Below, piece by piece: positions 35,383 through 46,315 of a stretch of DNA of 64,000 nt. The notes beneath the pieces are model-generated. The model did no database searches and was not told where the DNA came from. It saw only the letters and a program-made list of their open reading frames with translations. The DNA is taken from positions 2,108,001 to 2,172,000 of the forward strand of contig CM065649.1 of assembly GCA_033220425.1 (NCBI GenBank), written 5' to 3'. Each line of letters begins with the position of its first letter. Positions within the stretch are counted from its first letter, which is position 1. Made by a program: the position numbers and the translations under genes. The DNA comes from Lepraria neglecta. Lineage: Eukaryota > Ascomycota > Lecanoromycetes > Lecanorales > Stereocaulaceae.

Positions 35383-38300
35383 CTAAGCCTGAGAAGACGG
35401 CGCTCTCACCGTCCACAGGTCCAGCGTCTCTCCATTTCTTTTCTTCTTGGATTTTCCGCCCTTCGCTCCTCGATCCTCAGCCTGAATAATAGACTTGCTC
35501 AAGTAGGCAAACGAGTCAACAAGCTCAGGCATCCTATCAGCTGCTACGAAGCATGCAGCGAGCTCTGAATTTTCGGCGGCAATGAGTGATGCTATGTCCA
35601 TGCTTTTGAGCAGTAGGTCCCGGCTAAGGTAGCGCGAGCTGAAGTCCAAGACAGTATTGTAAGCGAGAACCACTTCAGGCAGACCAGCCACGCGTATCTC
35701 CTTAAATTCTTCTGCATCCGCATCTAGATCCAACATTAGTCAGACACATGGAGGGCGATGCAAATACGCGTGCTTACCAGTCTCAGGTTTCTGCAGCCAA
35801 TCATGGAGCAGTGGCTCCATGGTCGCGTCAACCTTGTCGTACGCGTTTTGAAGAGCATCCTTCCAAGGCCTAATATCTTGGCGCTTCTCCAAATATCTAT
35901 CGGAGAGGGAAAGGTCAGCATGAAGATGACCACGCTTGGAAATACTTAGACTTACTTTTGGCCTTCATCAGCTACGCCTTTCCATTCTTCCAATGCGCTA
36001 AGTGCAGCGAAGAGATTTTCGAAAGCCCTAAAAGTGTCTCCGTCATCCAGCAGGAGCTCACGTTCGCTGCGGACACGTCTTGCGGATGAGCTACGTCGAC
36101 GCCGCTGACTGCTTGAAAGATGGGACCTTGTATTCCTGGTCGTCCTGCCGCTTTCTGCCTCGTCATCGCCAGCATCCTTGCTCTTGCTGAGGTCTAAAGA
36201 TCGTCCCAAGATGGAATTCGTTTTGGCAAGTGATATATCGGAAAATGTGACGGTCTGAGACAGCATTCGCGCTGCAGCCAAACCATGGGAGCCTGTAACG
36301 GTGTCAACGTTAGTCATGGTTATTAAAGAGCGTGAAACATAATGACTTACGGACGAGGAACTTGTATACCGCTACTCCAGCTGTCATAGTCTCTTCCCAA
36401 TGGCCATCAAGTAGCAAGTACCACTCGAACCCATGAACAAGATCTTGTTGATCGTCCGCCATCAATTTGCCAATGAAATCAGCCTTGATGGGACGAAGCC
36501 CCATTGCGTCCAATCGGTTGTCTTCGAGTATTCTTAGTTTTGTATATCTTATGGAGGCGTCCTTTTTCGGTACCGCATCACGGATGATCATTTGCATTTG
36601 GGTGCTCAGAACCCCATAAACATTGATGTCGTATTGTTTCATCAACTGCGTCAATGTTTCGCGCTCTCTATGCTCTTGTATAAATGGTAGCTGGCGACCT
36701 AGGCAGGACCACGATCTCGCTCTGGAAAGTCTAGAGGCGTAAAGCGGTAGCAATTGCTGTTTGCCGGCCTTGCTCAGATAATCCACATAAGCAACAATGA
36801 TGTTCTCCATTGCTTGAATGCGAGGCTCCTTCCCAAAATCAAAACCGAGATCCTGGAAGATAAAGATGATGTGGGTGATTATGCGGAGAAAATCGTGGTC
36901 ATCCATGGAAATCGGCGCAGTGACATACCCCTCAGAGATATTGACACTCATGAGTGGTATAATCTTAGATTTACCCTTGGCATTGGCAGTCTGAGCAAGT
37001 CGAACTCCGTGTGTGAAAAGGAAGTCGGCAAAAGATTTGCCAATGAGGCTACCTTGCAACATTTTGAAAGGATCTCTTGCTTCTTCCTTCGTTGCTTTGA
37101 AATGCTTCATCTTCTCCACGATATCTTTTCCTGACTGTATGTTCTGGCCTCCGAATGCAGAAAAGTTGAAGGAGCCCTGCTTGTTCATCAAGGCGGTTGG
37201 TACTCGATCTGCAAAATTGGACTTTACGTAGCTATCGAACGAGTGCAGTAAGTCCGAGTTGTATTGCGCAAATAGGTAGTCGTCCCAACAGCGGCTGACC
37301 TTTAAAACACTGGGTAGATAGCCGCTTAGTACTCCATAGACAGCATTCTCGTATTCATCGATACCGCCTTCTTTGGCTGCAAGGGCGCATGTCTGCCGCC
37401 ATAAGACCCGTGACTGCCAAGATGTAGCCGAAGAAGTGTTATATAGGATGGTTCGAGGATCACCACGCATTGCCGTGGCCCTCCAGCCTTCGACTCTCTC
37501 TTGACACCATTCACGAACGTAGTCCCAGTCCTTCCCTCGTCTGACCATCTCCCAGCAAGCCAGCCACATAGCTCGCTCAAAGTAGTGGTCTTGCTTTTCC
37601 AGGACTCGTTTTTGACGTGTAATAGCATCAGGATCCAGTTGAGTGACTAATGCTTTGGTCTTTTCCGAATTTAGCAATGAAGCATCGAGACCCGGGTCAT
37701 TTGGCTCAAGTGCTTTAGGCCATGATCGCAGACGCTTTTGGCCTTTGATGGCTTCTTTCGTGAACAACCAGCTGTGCGCCCAGAGCCCAGAGCCTCTATC
37801 AGCACCTGACTCCAACTCTTCCACCACTTGCTCGATATCTTGCCCGGATCTATCAGCACAGCTTTGCAGCCATTGGACCACGGTATTTCTTTCCCAGGCT
37901 TCATCGTCCGAAGCTAGAAAACTGTCCCATACATCCTTTTCCGACGAGTAACGGTGTACCTCGCTGGTTTTGCTGGGCCGCACAATATCTGCACCAGCCT
38001 TTGATCTCTCAGACTGTGGTACGGGAAAGTGCACCTGGAGTATCAGACTCAACAAATCCCATGTCTGTTCCTCCTCCTCCCATCGTTTCAGATCCTCAAC
38101 CGTAGTCATGACATCCTGGTCTCTACTATCTTCTCCATGAGCAGGCCTGGTGGTCGACCTCCCACTCGAGCTTCGTAGTCTTCGCCTTGTTGTCTTGGAC
38201 AGCTCTTTTCGTCTTTCGGGCGCATGCATTGTTTCCAGGTGCCTTACGGTGTCACTGGCTATCTTTTTGTAGGCGTTGATCAGCGGAAGCACATGTAGAC

Positions 38301-38592
38301 AGCCTTTTTGAGCTTTTCGCTGATTCTTAATGCTCAGACGGTCCAGGTTCTCAGCGAATCTCTCGACTTGTTTTCCCACTCGGTCTGCAGTAGCTTGTAA
38401 AGGATGAAGTGCTCGGTGGGCGTCGCTGATGGTGGGGAAAGTCGGCGATACTGTAGCTGAGCGCTCGTTACCATGGTCGGATTCGTCTTGGTCCTCCATA
38501 CTGACGTCTGAGTATCCATCGTCGGCATTGTCACCAGATGCTTCTGAATGATGGAGGCTATTCCAGCTTTCCTCCCGCGACATTTGAGGCAT
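35383..38592 (-). CDS. nucleoporin Nup84/Nup107
   Basis: This is the scaffold subunit of the Y-shaped Nup84 (Nup107-160) complex of the nuclear pore. Four exons (36351-38592, 35956-36292, 35778-35896, 35383-35723) are joined by 45-60 bp introns with GTAAGT/GTAAGC donors and encode about 1,012 residues. The first 150 residues are acidic and Ser-rich. The body is all-helical with the conserved stretch GLRPIKADFIGKLMADDQQD followed by HGFEWYLLLDGHW, which I recognise from fungal Nup84/Nup107. A Ser/Arg-rich insertion (SSQRRRRSSSARR) sits in the second exon. The C-terminus is basic (GGKSKKKRNGE). The upstream ATG at 38592 is chosen over one three codons downstream. All junctions keep frame. Confidence 0.88.
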
Positions 38593-39086
38593 TTTGGCGG
38601 CGTTTTGAGGTGTCGGGATACACTGACTACTCGCAGTGTTTAGAGTGTTGCGATCACAGCTCCTCCATGCATGTGTATCGCATTGAGGGCGAGATATTCA
38701 AGAGTAGTGTTGATATCGCGTGTTACTAGAAATCAGGCGCGCGGCGGCTACGCGCTTAAAATCCCACAAAGCTGAAGTGGAGTTTGCAGAACAGAAATTT
38801 TCTCTTTAAACAATGTCTATACAGGCAATCATTAGAGTCTCGGAACAGACCTCCAAACAGGAGTAACCATCAGTGTTTGTTCAGATCCCTTGAGGGTCTC
38901 CTTGCGTGCTCACGATCGCCTAAGATCAATTTTGACTCTCTCTATATACCAGGCCAGATTCATTCGTGGAAGTGAAGGTCTTGACAGAAAAGCGAGCTGT
39001 TACACTCCCCCCACTCCACTGACTGCCTTATGTACACTTCGCAGATACCATGTCCACCAGTAACCCGCATATGTCGCTGAGGCCGG
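38593..39086. other. intergenic between Nup84 and Cmc4
   Basis: This is the promoter side of Nup84 and the 3' side of Cmc4. No other gene is seen. Confidence 0.4.
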
Positions 39087-39432
39087 TCATGTGCCTTGGC
39101 TACGCTGCCTCATTTTGAGTCTCAAAAGATTGGCCTTCGGACAGGAGACTGTGTGGGCATCATCGCCTTGGCGCTGGTAAAAGAGATTGCAGCATTTGTA
39201 CAGCTCGTCGATCTGGCTCTGGCATTTCTCCTCCTTGTAGGAGTTCTTTTGGATGCAGTCTACGCCAGTCTAAGCACCCGGAATGGTGATTTTCAGCCTC
39301 CTCAATCGGTTCAACTCACCTTGGATTGCACACTGGCTTCTATTTAACACAAAAAATGTAGAACAAGGCTTTCGGGGACTCACTTACAGCGAGAGGGTGG
39401 CAAGGCGGATCTGTCTTCAATGCTTCCTCCAT
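39087..39432 (-). CDS. CMC4: Cmc4-like Cx9C mitochondrial protein, with microexon
   Basis: This is a 76-residue member of the Cmc4 (MTCP1/C8) family of twin-cysteine proteins of the mitochondrial intermembrane space, imported by the Mia40 relay. Exon 1 (39388-39432) ends PPCHPLA. Exon 2 is a 13-base microexon (39320-39332) giving CAIQ and one base. Exon 3 (39087-39259) carries DCIQKNSYKEEKC, then ELYKCCNLFY, then SCPKANLLRLKMRQR. The order PC-AIQ-C...C...CC...C followed by LLxLKMxQR matches yeast Cmc4 as I recall it. Introns are 55 and 60 bases with GTAAGT/GCCAG and GTGAGT/GCGTAG borders; exon lengths sum to 231. Because no exon is long, simple open-frame scans miss the gene. Confidence 0.88.
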
Positions 39433-39993
39433 ACCCTATTGATATCAGCAGATGTACACAATAGACACAGTCAATCTAGTTACCATTTTGCCTTAACAAT
39501 AAATGATTAGTGGGGGAAGTAAATGATCATGTGCCTATGTGCTGCATCAATTTACAGTAGGACAAGCACAACAGTGTAGAGAAATATTTGGACCACGACG
39601 CTCCCCGGCCCTAAATTCTAGAAGCCTCTTTTTGATTGGTGGGGCATTGCTCACCCACCTTCACACCTTTCCACCACCTCAGCTTCTCATAAACAACAAA
39701 ACTCCCCAACCCCCGCGTCTTCTTGGAGGCTTATGTGAACAATCTTCTCACTGCCCAACACGAGCTGAATCCAAAATCCTCTTCTCCCAGGTAAATACCC
39801 CTACTTACTCCCGCAGCCACCTTCCCACTGGGGGTAACTCTTCGTATTGAACAAGGTAACGCTCACATTTACCAGCTTCTCACCAACGCCGAAACTTCCC
39901 GATTGCGTGCTTTAAAAGCCATTCCACCTCACAAACCTTTCTCACCAACCTTAACATCACCGGATCCAAAACAATCAACCACAACTCACCAAA
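39433..39993. other. divergent promoter of Cmc4 and SUMO
   Basis: About 560 bases separate two genes transcribed apart. A cttctcccag/gtaaata boundary near 39781-39796 could be a 5'-UTR intron donor of SUMO. The last 100 bases before the ATG are pyrimidine- and CA-rich, typical of fungal 5' leaders. Confidence 0.45.
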
Positions 39994-40358
39994 ATGTCTG
40001 ACCGCGATCAATCCCCCGGCGCTGGAGGCAACGCAGATGGCCAGCCCAAATCTGAACACTTGAACATCAAGGTCACCGATAACAACAACGAGGTCTTTTT
40101 CAAGATCAAGCGTACTACCGCGCTTTCCAAACTCATGAATGCCTTCTGCGAGCGTCAGGGCAAGTCGATGCAATCTGTCCGCTTCCTCTTCGACGGTGCG
40201 AGAGTCAACCCTACGGATAGCCCAGATTCAGTGAGTCTCTCATCTCTCAAATGCACCTCAACATAGACTTGAGTGCTAACGCGTGTTCTCAATAGCTCGA
40301 GATGGCCGACGGCGATACCTTAGAGGTTCACCAGGAGCAGATTGGCGGGTCGGCTTGA
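39994..40358 (+). CDS. SMT3: SUMO (Smt3)
   Basis: This is the small ubiquitin-like modifier, conjugated to lysines by the Aos1-Uba2/Ubc9 system. Two exons (39994-40230 and 40296-40358) are joined through GTGAGT and CAATAG, giving 99 residues. The N-terminal 20 residues are a flexible Ser/Gly/Asp-rich tail. The beta-grasp body reads LNIKVTDNNNEVFFKIK, then LMNAFCERQGK, then FLFDGARVNPTDSPDS. The end is EQIGG followed by Ser-Ala, so the precursor must be cut by a Ulp protease to expose Gly-Gly. Length and fold are complete. The gene is divergent from Cmc4. Confidence 0.96.
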
Positions 40359-40942
40359 GGTCACTTCTTCTCATTACGACCGCATGGCACTACATGGACG
40401 GGCACTTTCTGGAAGACAGTCGTGCTATGGCAGTGTGATCTTCAGAGCATTACGCGTCTATTGCATGATACGAGGGGGATAGTCACATACTTCGCATTGG
40501 GCGCTCAAGGCGCAGATCATGTCTTTACGGAGGGAACCTGATGGACGGAAATCGGTTCATAGATGAGAGCAGTCTCTTTTCAATCAATCATGCACTCTAC
40601 TAGCTTACTGTGTCTATGCTTGTGATATAAGACTACTCTTGACATTGGCTGCCTCTCTGTGGCTACAGCGTCTACTACCTCACTGTGTCTGCGCTTGTAA
40701 CACCAGACTGTTCTCGACATTGGTTGCCTCATTATGACTATACGTGCACAGACAAGGCAGCTCTCAACGATTGCAGGCTTGAAACAAAAGTACTACATGC
40801 ATGCTAGACCAATGCGATGCTATCTGTACAACAACAAAGACACAATGCTCAACGCTCGAACAACCATCCATATGTCCAACCCAACAACCCTTCTCTATCC
40901 AAGGCATAGCCTCCCACTTCCTATTTAGACAGTGCCGCCCAC
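40359..40942. other. 3' flank of SUMO with an imperfect duplication
   Basis: Two copies of about 65-75 bases (near 40605-40670 and 40681-40740) share actgtgtct, gcttgt, agac, ctcgacattgg and tgcctc with substitutions. Otherwise nothing is seen. Confidence 0.5.
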
Positions 40943-41530
40943 TCACTCATCCCAGACCGCCCTCCTCGTCTCCTCCCTCTCCTTCTCCTCCCTCTCCGCC
41001 TCCTCCTTAGCCTTCTCTCTCCTCTTCCTCTCATTATCCCTAACAGCCTTCTCATACGCCTTCCCCTCCTCAGTCTTCTTCGGCGCCCTAACTCCCAACG
41101 CCCCAGCAATCATTCTCTCCGCCACGGCCCTAGACTTCTCTGGTCGCTTGTCTGAGCTTGGAGGGGATCGCGGCGTGTTGCTGGGGCCGGAAGAATATGA
41201 TGGGGGGAGGGGAGTATTGAAGGTTGTCCAGTCTGTGCTGCTTTTGTTGCGGGTGTGGCGGGATGTGGGGGAGATGGGTGTGGGTGGTGGTGGGCCTGGG
41301 GTTTCTTGGACAGTGGGTGTTGAGGGTTGGGAAGGTGCGTCATCCTCGTCGTCGGAGGCAACTTCTTCCCATGAATCGGCGACCGGGGCTTTCGTGGCTT
41401 TAGATTTGCTGGAAGGGGATATGGAGAGCTTCTTCAGAGAGCTGTCCAGGCCTGAGATATTGTAAGAATGATTTCCAGTATAGGACACGAGGCTGGGATT
41501 ACCTTTGGCCTTACTGGAAGCGGTAGTCAT
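40943..41530 (-). CDS. charged, Ser/Pro-rich protein of unknown function
   Basis: An uninterrupted 195-residue frame starts at ATGACTACCGCTTCC. Residues 1-60 are Ser/Lys rich with the patch YTGNHSYNISGLDSSLKKLS. The middle is acidic (SWEEVASDDEDDAP), then Pro/Thr-rich. From about residue 135 it is strongly charged (KRREKAKEEAEREEKEREE) and should form a long single helix or coiled coil. No signal peptide, membrane segment or catalytic motif is visible. It resembles conserved hypothetical ascomycete proteins, but I cannot name it. Strong Pro/Ser codon structure on one strand argues that the minus frame, not the overlapping plus frame, is real. Confidence 0.72.
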   Translation of the reverse strand: MTTASSKAKGNPSLVSYTGNHSYNISGLDSSLKKLSISPSSKSKATKAPVADSWEEVASDDEDDAPSQPSTPTVQETPGPPPPTPISPTSRHTRNKSSTDWTTFNTPLPPSYSSGPSNTPRSPPSSDKRPEKSRAVAERMIAGALGVRAPKKTEEGKAYEKAVRDNERKRREKAKEEAEREEKEREETRRAVWDE

Positions 41531-42676
41531 TGCTACTTGGACAGGCGGTATAATAGTCTCGGGGAAAATGTCAAGACCTTGTATATACAGCAGCGACTGT
41601 AGGTACAGCCCAATCTATAAGAACAGAAAGCGCTGGTGGGGAAATAACGGTGTCAAAGCTTCTACAATTGCAAGTGCAATTGGTAAGTTGGCATTCTATG
41701 TGAAAGCAACAGCAACGAATGTTAAAGAACGTCAAATGTAGCGCAAAAGAAGCAGCAAACTATGGAACAAGCTCTAAGAGCCATTAGTCGATCACGTTGT
41801 GGACCATGTGATGTGTAGAGAGGTAGGATTTCCCCACGTTTTTGTGACGCATTTTTAGGGCTGCAGGGCGAAAAGAAGGTCTAGGCCGAGAGGCTCCGTC
41901 CTGTCTCTACAGGAAGTAACATTGGAGCAGCTCTTTTTGATTTATGTATTGGAAGAGTATGTAGATGATGTGTAAGAAGACATACAAGATGTGTGGGTTT
42001 GGGCGCTAGTGAATGATTCTACATCTTCTCCAAGAATATGCATCATGTCCGGCCAAAACCTGATTTACTGCTACGGCTACAGCTGAATCGAAACCAAGTC
42101 GTGTGTGCTCTCCGGAAAACGCTGCTCTAATGACCAAAATCGCCGCTTGGAGATACCGGTAGAAATCCAGTCGAGAAGCACTCGCACGTTAGAATCAGCT
42201 GGAGTTGGCCAGGTCCCAATGGAACCGCAGCATTCATACATGCTATAATCTCATGTATTACAATAAGCAGCCACTCGGCAAGACGACGGGGCTCCTTATG
42301 CTGAGCACCCCTGGCGCAGACATTGGAAATGTGGAATCGAGCGTTTCTGAAAGATTTCTTTCTGATCCATGGAGACTGTCCAGCACAAAATATCCGTTGC
42401 AAGAATGGGTGACAAAACAAACAAGCAGGGAAACGCAGCAATGTCAGCGACGTAGTCTAGAGTCCGAGTGGCCAACGGTTCGGGTCAAGATGCCTGTTTG
42501 GGAGCTTTTCCGCCGATCAAAACTTGCTTGGCACCAGTCGAGGACTACCTTGAAGTGAAAGTCTGAGGCGTGAGTCATTAACACTATTGTATAAAAAGGA
42601 TATAGACGAATGGTCGTGTTTAAGGATTCTTTTTCTAAAGCAAAATCTAAGCAATCGTTCATAGTCCACCACCACA
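41531..42676. other. divergent intergenic region
   Basis: About 1.1 kb lies between two divergent genes. Overlapping short frames at 42.1-42.6 kb lack motifs. Nothing further is seen. Confidence 0.4.
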
Positions 42677-43572
42677 ATGGGTAGAACGTTAGTCTACCCC
42701 AAAGTTGAGAAGAACACAGTCCACCGCAAAAGTGATCGTGGTGAGTGCCTTCCATTGGTGATTTAGGCTCGCGGTAGCTGTTCAACTTCCTGCTTTGGAC
42801 ACGTTCAATGATGAGTTTTTTTTGTTATCTAGCTAGCTATGACCTTCACACCATCCATTCCATCATCAATACCACACCAGTCCTTCATGTCTCCTTCAAC
42901 TCCTCGGATCCGGCAGACCCTTTTCCAACAATCCTTCCGATGATTGGCACCATGGGCTCGTACGAGCACCCCAGCGCTGATCTGAACGATCCAATGGACT
43001 GCTATCTCCACGGCTACGTAAGCTCGGGAATCATGAAGCAAGCTCGTTCAAACCCCGAAAAGGGCCTTCCAATAACGGTCGCCGCAACCAAGGTCGACGG
43101 TATTGTCCTCAGTTTGACGCCCAACTCGCACAGCTACAATTATCGATCTGCTGTGCTGTTTGGGTACGGAAGCCTGGTCGAAGATATTGAAGAGAAGATT
43201 TGGGCTATGAAGCTCGTCACTAACTCTGTCGTGCCTGGTCGTTGGGAAAATTCAAGGAGTCCCCCAGATGGTGCTGAGATGGCATCGACGACGATCTTGA
43301 AGGTGAAGATTGTCAATGGCAGTGGCAAGATTAGGATCGGTGGCCCAGGGGACGAGAAGAAGGATACTGAAAGGGAAGACGTGGTTGAGAGTGTTTGGAC
43401 TGGTGTGGTGCCGATTTACGAGACCGTTGGCGAGCCGGTGCGTGGTGGAGCAGGCCGTGTCGAGAAGGTGCCTGAGCATATAACGAGTTTTCGGGGCGAG
43501 GTAAATGAGACGAACGAGGAATATGCGAGGACGGCTGCTGCGGCGATAAACCCCGCAGGGAAAGGTTATTGA
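42677..43572 (+). CDS. FMN-binding split-barrel (PNP-oxidase-like) protein
   Basis: This is a 267-residue protein of the pyridoxamine-phosphate-oxidase-like flavin-binding split-barrel group. Exon 1 (42677-42740) encodes MGRTLVYPKVEKNTVHRKSDR and leaves through GTGAGT. Exon 2 (42833-43572) starts after TTATCTAG with ASYDLHTIHSIINTTPVLHVSF, the family's opening strand. DCYLHGYVSSG, VDGIVLSLTPNSHSYNYRSAV and VVPGRWENSRSP follow the order seen in fungal members. The upstream exon was chosen because the YPK...NTVHR segment is conserved at the N-terminus, whereas the longer unspliced start gives an unrelated leader. Enzymatic role is unknown; it is probably a cytosolic flavoprotein. Confidence 0.85.
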
Positions 43573-43901
43573 GTAGATATGTGCCAGAAATACAGGCGCG
43601 CAAGCTCGAGGTTTTTGTCACAATCGGCATTAAGCCAAAGCTTTGGCATTGCTCCTCTGAGCTAGATAAACGCAATTTCCGCTTGCATGAGAGCTGCACA
43701 ATGTAAGACTGTACTCTTTCGAAGAGCAGTAGTGCCCCTTATCGACTTCGCCTAATGACGGCCACTACAACTTCTTCGGAAGGGAACCCTCCCGGAATGT
43801 CTCATTCATATGTATTCTTGGAGGAAATGCGTGTTAAATGAGGTATCTGGGTGTCACAGAACCCGTAGCCGTGCTCATGAGAGCATAGCACATCGGGCAT
43901 C
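43573..43901. other. convergent 3' flanks
   Basis: Short gap between convergent genes; no further feature is seen. Confidence 0.4.
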
Positions 43902-44492
43902 TCAACCTCCAGCCAATGCCTTTCCGACCAAGCTTTTACACCTCTCGCTCATTGGTATCTCGAGTGCAAGTTCATGTCCCCTCCCACTCATCTTCCCCCA
44001 CGTCTTCTGCAGGATCTTCACAATCTTATCTTCATCGTGCTGCTGCTCGAACTCCTCAAATTGATCATCCAGGAAGACCAGACACGCAACGTCCTCCAAG
44101 GTCTGTGTATCCTCATCTTTCTTCAGGTCCTCTTTCCTGATAAGATGGGCCACTCTCTTGGCATCATCTTCAGAGTAACCACAGTCTAAACAGATATGCG
44201 ACGCCATATCTGCCTGCCTCTTCTTGAGATAGGTGCGCCATGCGTGGTAACCGATCTTGGTCATTGGATATGAATCTCGTGGTATCTCCCACCGCCTGAA
44301 GTGCTGAGCACGAATGGCCAATCGTAGCGTATCCGGCGCATTAGGGCTACGCTTCTCGAGGTAGCTGCTCATCTTTTGGCTGTAGTGCAGTTCATATGGT
44401 TGCTCTTTGCCATTGACCTCGATCTTCTTGGGGTCCTGGGCGTGAGCTTCGTCGATGAGCTTAAGCGCAGCAGAGTATTTATCGTCAGGCAT
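43902..44492 (-). CDS. DUF4202 family protein
   Basis: A single-exon gene of 196 residues. KYSAALKLIDEAHAQDP at the start, ELHYSQKMSSYLEK, RLAIRAQHFRRWEIPRDSYP and GYHAWRTYLKKRQAD are the successive blocks of the DUF4202 family; the His residues and AQHFRRW suggest a metal-dependent HD-like helical fold. ALEDVACLVFLDDQFEEF-type sequence (here TLEDVACLVFLDDQFEEF) is also conserved. Members are found in bacteria and fungi and their activity is not established. The gene is complete and starts 470 bases from the divergent E2 gene. Confidence 0.88.
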   Translation of the reverse strand: MPDDKYSAALKLIDEAHAQDPKKIEVNGKEQPYELHYSQKMSSYLEKRSPNAPDTLRLAIRAQHFRRWEIPRDSYPMTKIGYHAWRTYLKKRQADMASHICLDCGYSEDDAKRVAHLIRKEDLKKDEDTQTLEDVACLVFLDDQFEEFEQQHDEDKIVKILQKTWGKMSGRGHELALEIPMSERCKSLVGKALAGG

Positions 44493-44962
44493 GGCGAAGT
44501 GTCGTGTTATACGTAGGTTTACTTTGAGGAGTGGATGTCATGCTCAATAATATTCGCACAATTCAAATATAAATTTATGAAAATTATGCAATTTGCCATA
44601 CATTTGCAAAATTGCGGGGACTGCACAGTTGGGACCGGGAAAGAGCATTGTCCAGCAGATGTGGAAGCATTTGTTGTTACGGTCTCAAGAACGTACTATA
44701 TACATTAGTAGTGATCATTGAAGCGTCTTAGCCAATTGATTGAAAAATAAACAATGCGGTTGAGGATCTAACGCGAAGAACAGAGAACAAAACAAACAGA
44801 ACTAGCGCGTCAATGGGTGGACCATCCGCATAAAGTTTTGGTGATAACCCACTGCTTTACGGCTTCGTTCTTCACTCCTCCACATCATCCTAAGCAACAG
44901 TACATGATAGAGGAGATCCTTTCGCTGCACATATTGCCGTCCATTCAAAGCTCCTAATCATT
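44493..44962. other. divergent promoter region
   Basis: Lies between the DUF4202 and E2 genes. AT-rich at 44560-44610; no other feature is seen. Confidence 0.4.
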
Positions 44963-46315
44963 ATGGTGCGTAAAGGCCACCGAGCTTTGGTATCAAACCC
45001 TAACGTTATCTCCAGAACTCCTCTACACTTCGCAGGCTCGCAGCCGACCACGCATCGCTACACAACTCCGAGCTCCCACCTCACTATCTGTTCCCATCCT
45101 CCAGCTTAGACTCGTCCGTGCCCGACGATCTCACACAACTCACCATTCTCCTCACTGGCCCACAGGGTACACCCTACTCTCAAGGGCTATGGAAACTCTT
45201 CTTCAAGATCCCAGAGGACTATCCTAAAAGCCCCCCGAAAGCCTCATTCCGAACCCGGATATGGCATCCAAATGTTGAAGAGAATACCGGCAGCGTCTGC
45301 GTCGACACTTTGAAGAAGGACTGGCAATCAAGCTTGACATTACGAGACGTCCTCATTGTGAGCGCATTGCATGAATAATTCACTGTCGCAATGCTGACTG
45401 GAACCCTGCTCTCAGACGATCTCATGTCTTCTCATTCAACCTAATCCCGATTCAGCTCTCAATGCCACGGCTGGTCACCTGCTACAAGACGACTATGAAT
45501 CTTTTGCGCGCCAAGCAATATTGATGACATCGATCCATGCTGGCATACCTGCTGAACTGCGAGAGGCCGCATCGGCAGCTAAGAGGCGAGGAGAAGATCC
45601 AGGGACAAACATCTCCGAAGACACAGAACGACGGCCAACAATGAAGGGCAAATCTGCAAGTTCATCGAGTGTGGTCATGAAAAAGCTGCCCCAGCGTATC
45701 ACAAGTATTCAATCCGCGCCTCTGCCGCGGCAAATAACCCAAGAAGAGGATTCAGCCGGTGAAGAAGACGAGAAGTCGGAATCCAAAGAGAATGATCCAA
45801 TGCTCTCACCCTCTCCAGTACCCCCGCAAGTTCCACGAAGACCAACATTAGCCAAGCGGCCTCTTTCTGATCTACCTACTCCCGTCGAACCGGACGAAGA
45901 CTCTGTTGATGCACCTTTGCTGAGTCCCTCAGAGCAAAACATTGCCAATAACGCATCTCCAACCTCTAGCGGAGAAAGCTCGCGGAAAGGATCGCAATTA
46001 GCTGAACGAAGTACGAGCGTGAACTTCACTGGCCGCGGTCTACAGGATGTAGAGGCAAACGGTCTTGCTGCTATACCCTTCGAAGCATCGTCTACCGACG
46101 ATAGTGTGCGACCCGCCAAGCGAGTTTGCTCTGAAGAGGGTAAGGAAAATGTCTCCGAAGATCATAAATTCATGAGCCTTCCCGAGAGGTCTTTGCCTGT
46201 GGCTGGTGATACGATCAAAGCGAGCTTGTCGGCTCCAAGGAAAGCATCAGCTCCAGGCTCGTTGGGTGTAGGGGTGGTGAAAGGGAAATCAAGAGTTGGA
46301 TTGAGACGGCTATAG
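44963..46315 (+). CDS. UBE2S-like ubiquitin-conjugating enzyme E2
   Basis: This is a 414-residue E2. The first coding exon is only the ATG (44963-44965), followed by GTGCGT and a 50-base intron with a CCCTAAC branch site; exons 2 (45016-45357) and 3 (45416-46315) follow. The UBC fold reads [19 protein letters not shown], then FPKSPP-like [19 protein letters not shown], then the active site [12 protein letters not shown] with the catalytic Cys, and [17 protein letters not shown]. These features, including PNPxSALN, match animal UBE2S, which extends K11-linked ubiquitin chains for the APC/C. The C-terminal 230 residues are Ser/Pro/Glu-rich, probably disordered, and end in a basic stretch with Leu-Arg-Arg-Leu, resembling the Leu/Arg tail by which UBE2S binds the APC/C. 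Confidence 0.86.

Noticed and set aside
40932-41465. Plus-strand 177-residue frame opposite the charged protein gene
   Set aside because: Its Ser/Leu repeats are the complement of the Glu/Lys/Arg-rich helix of the minus-strand gene, whose protein has normal composition and a proper ATG.
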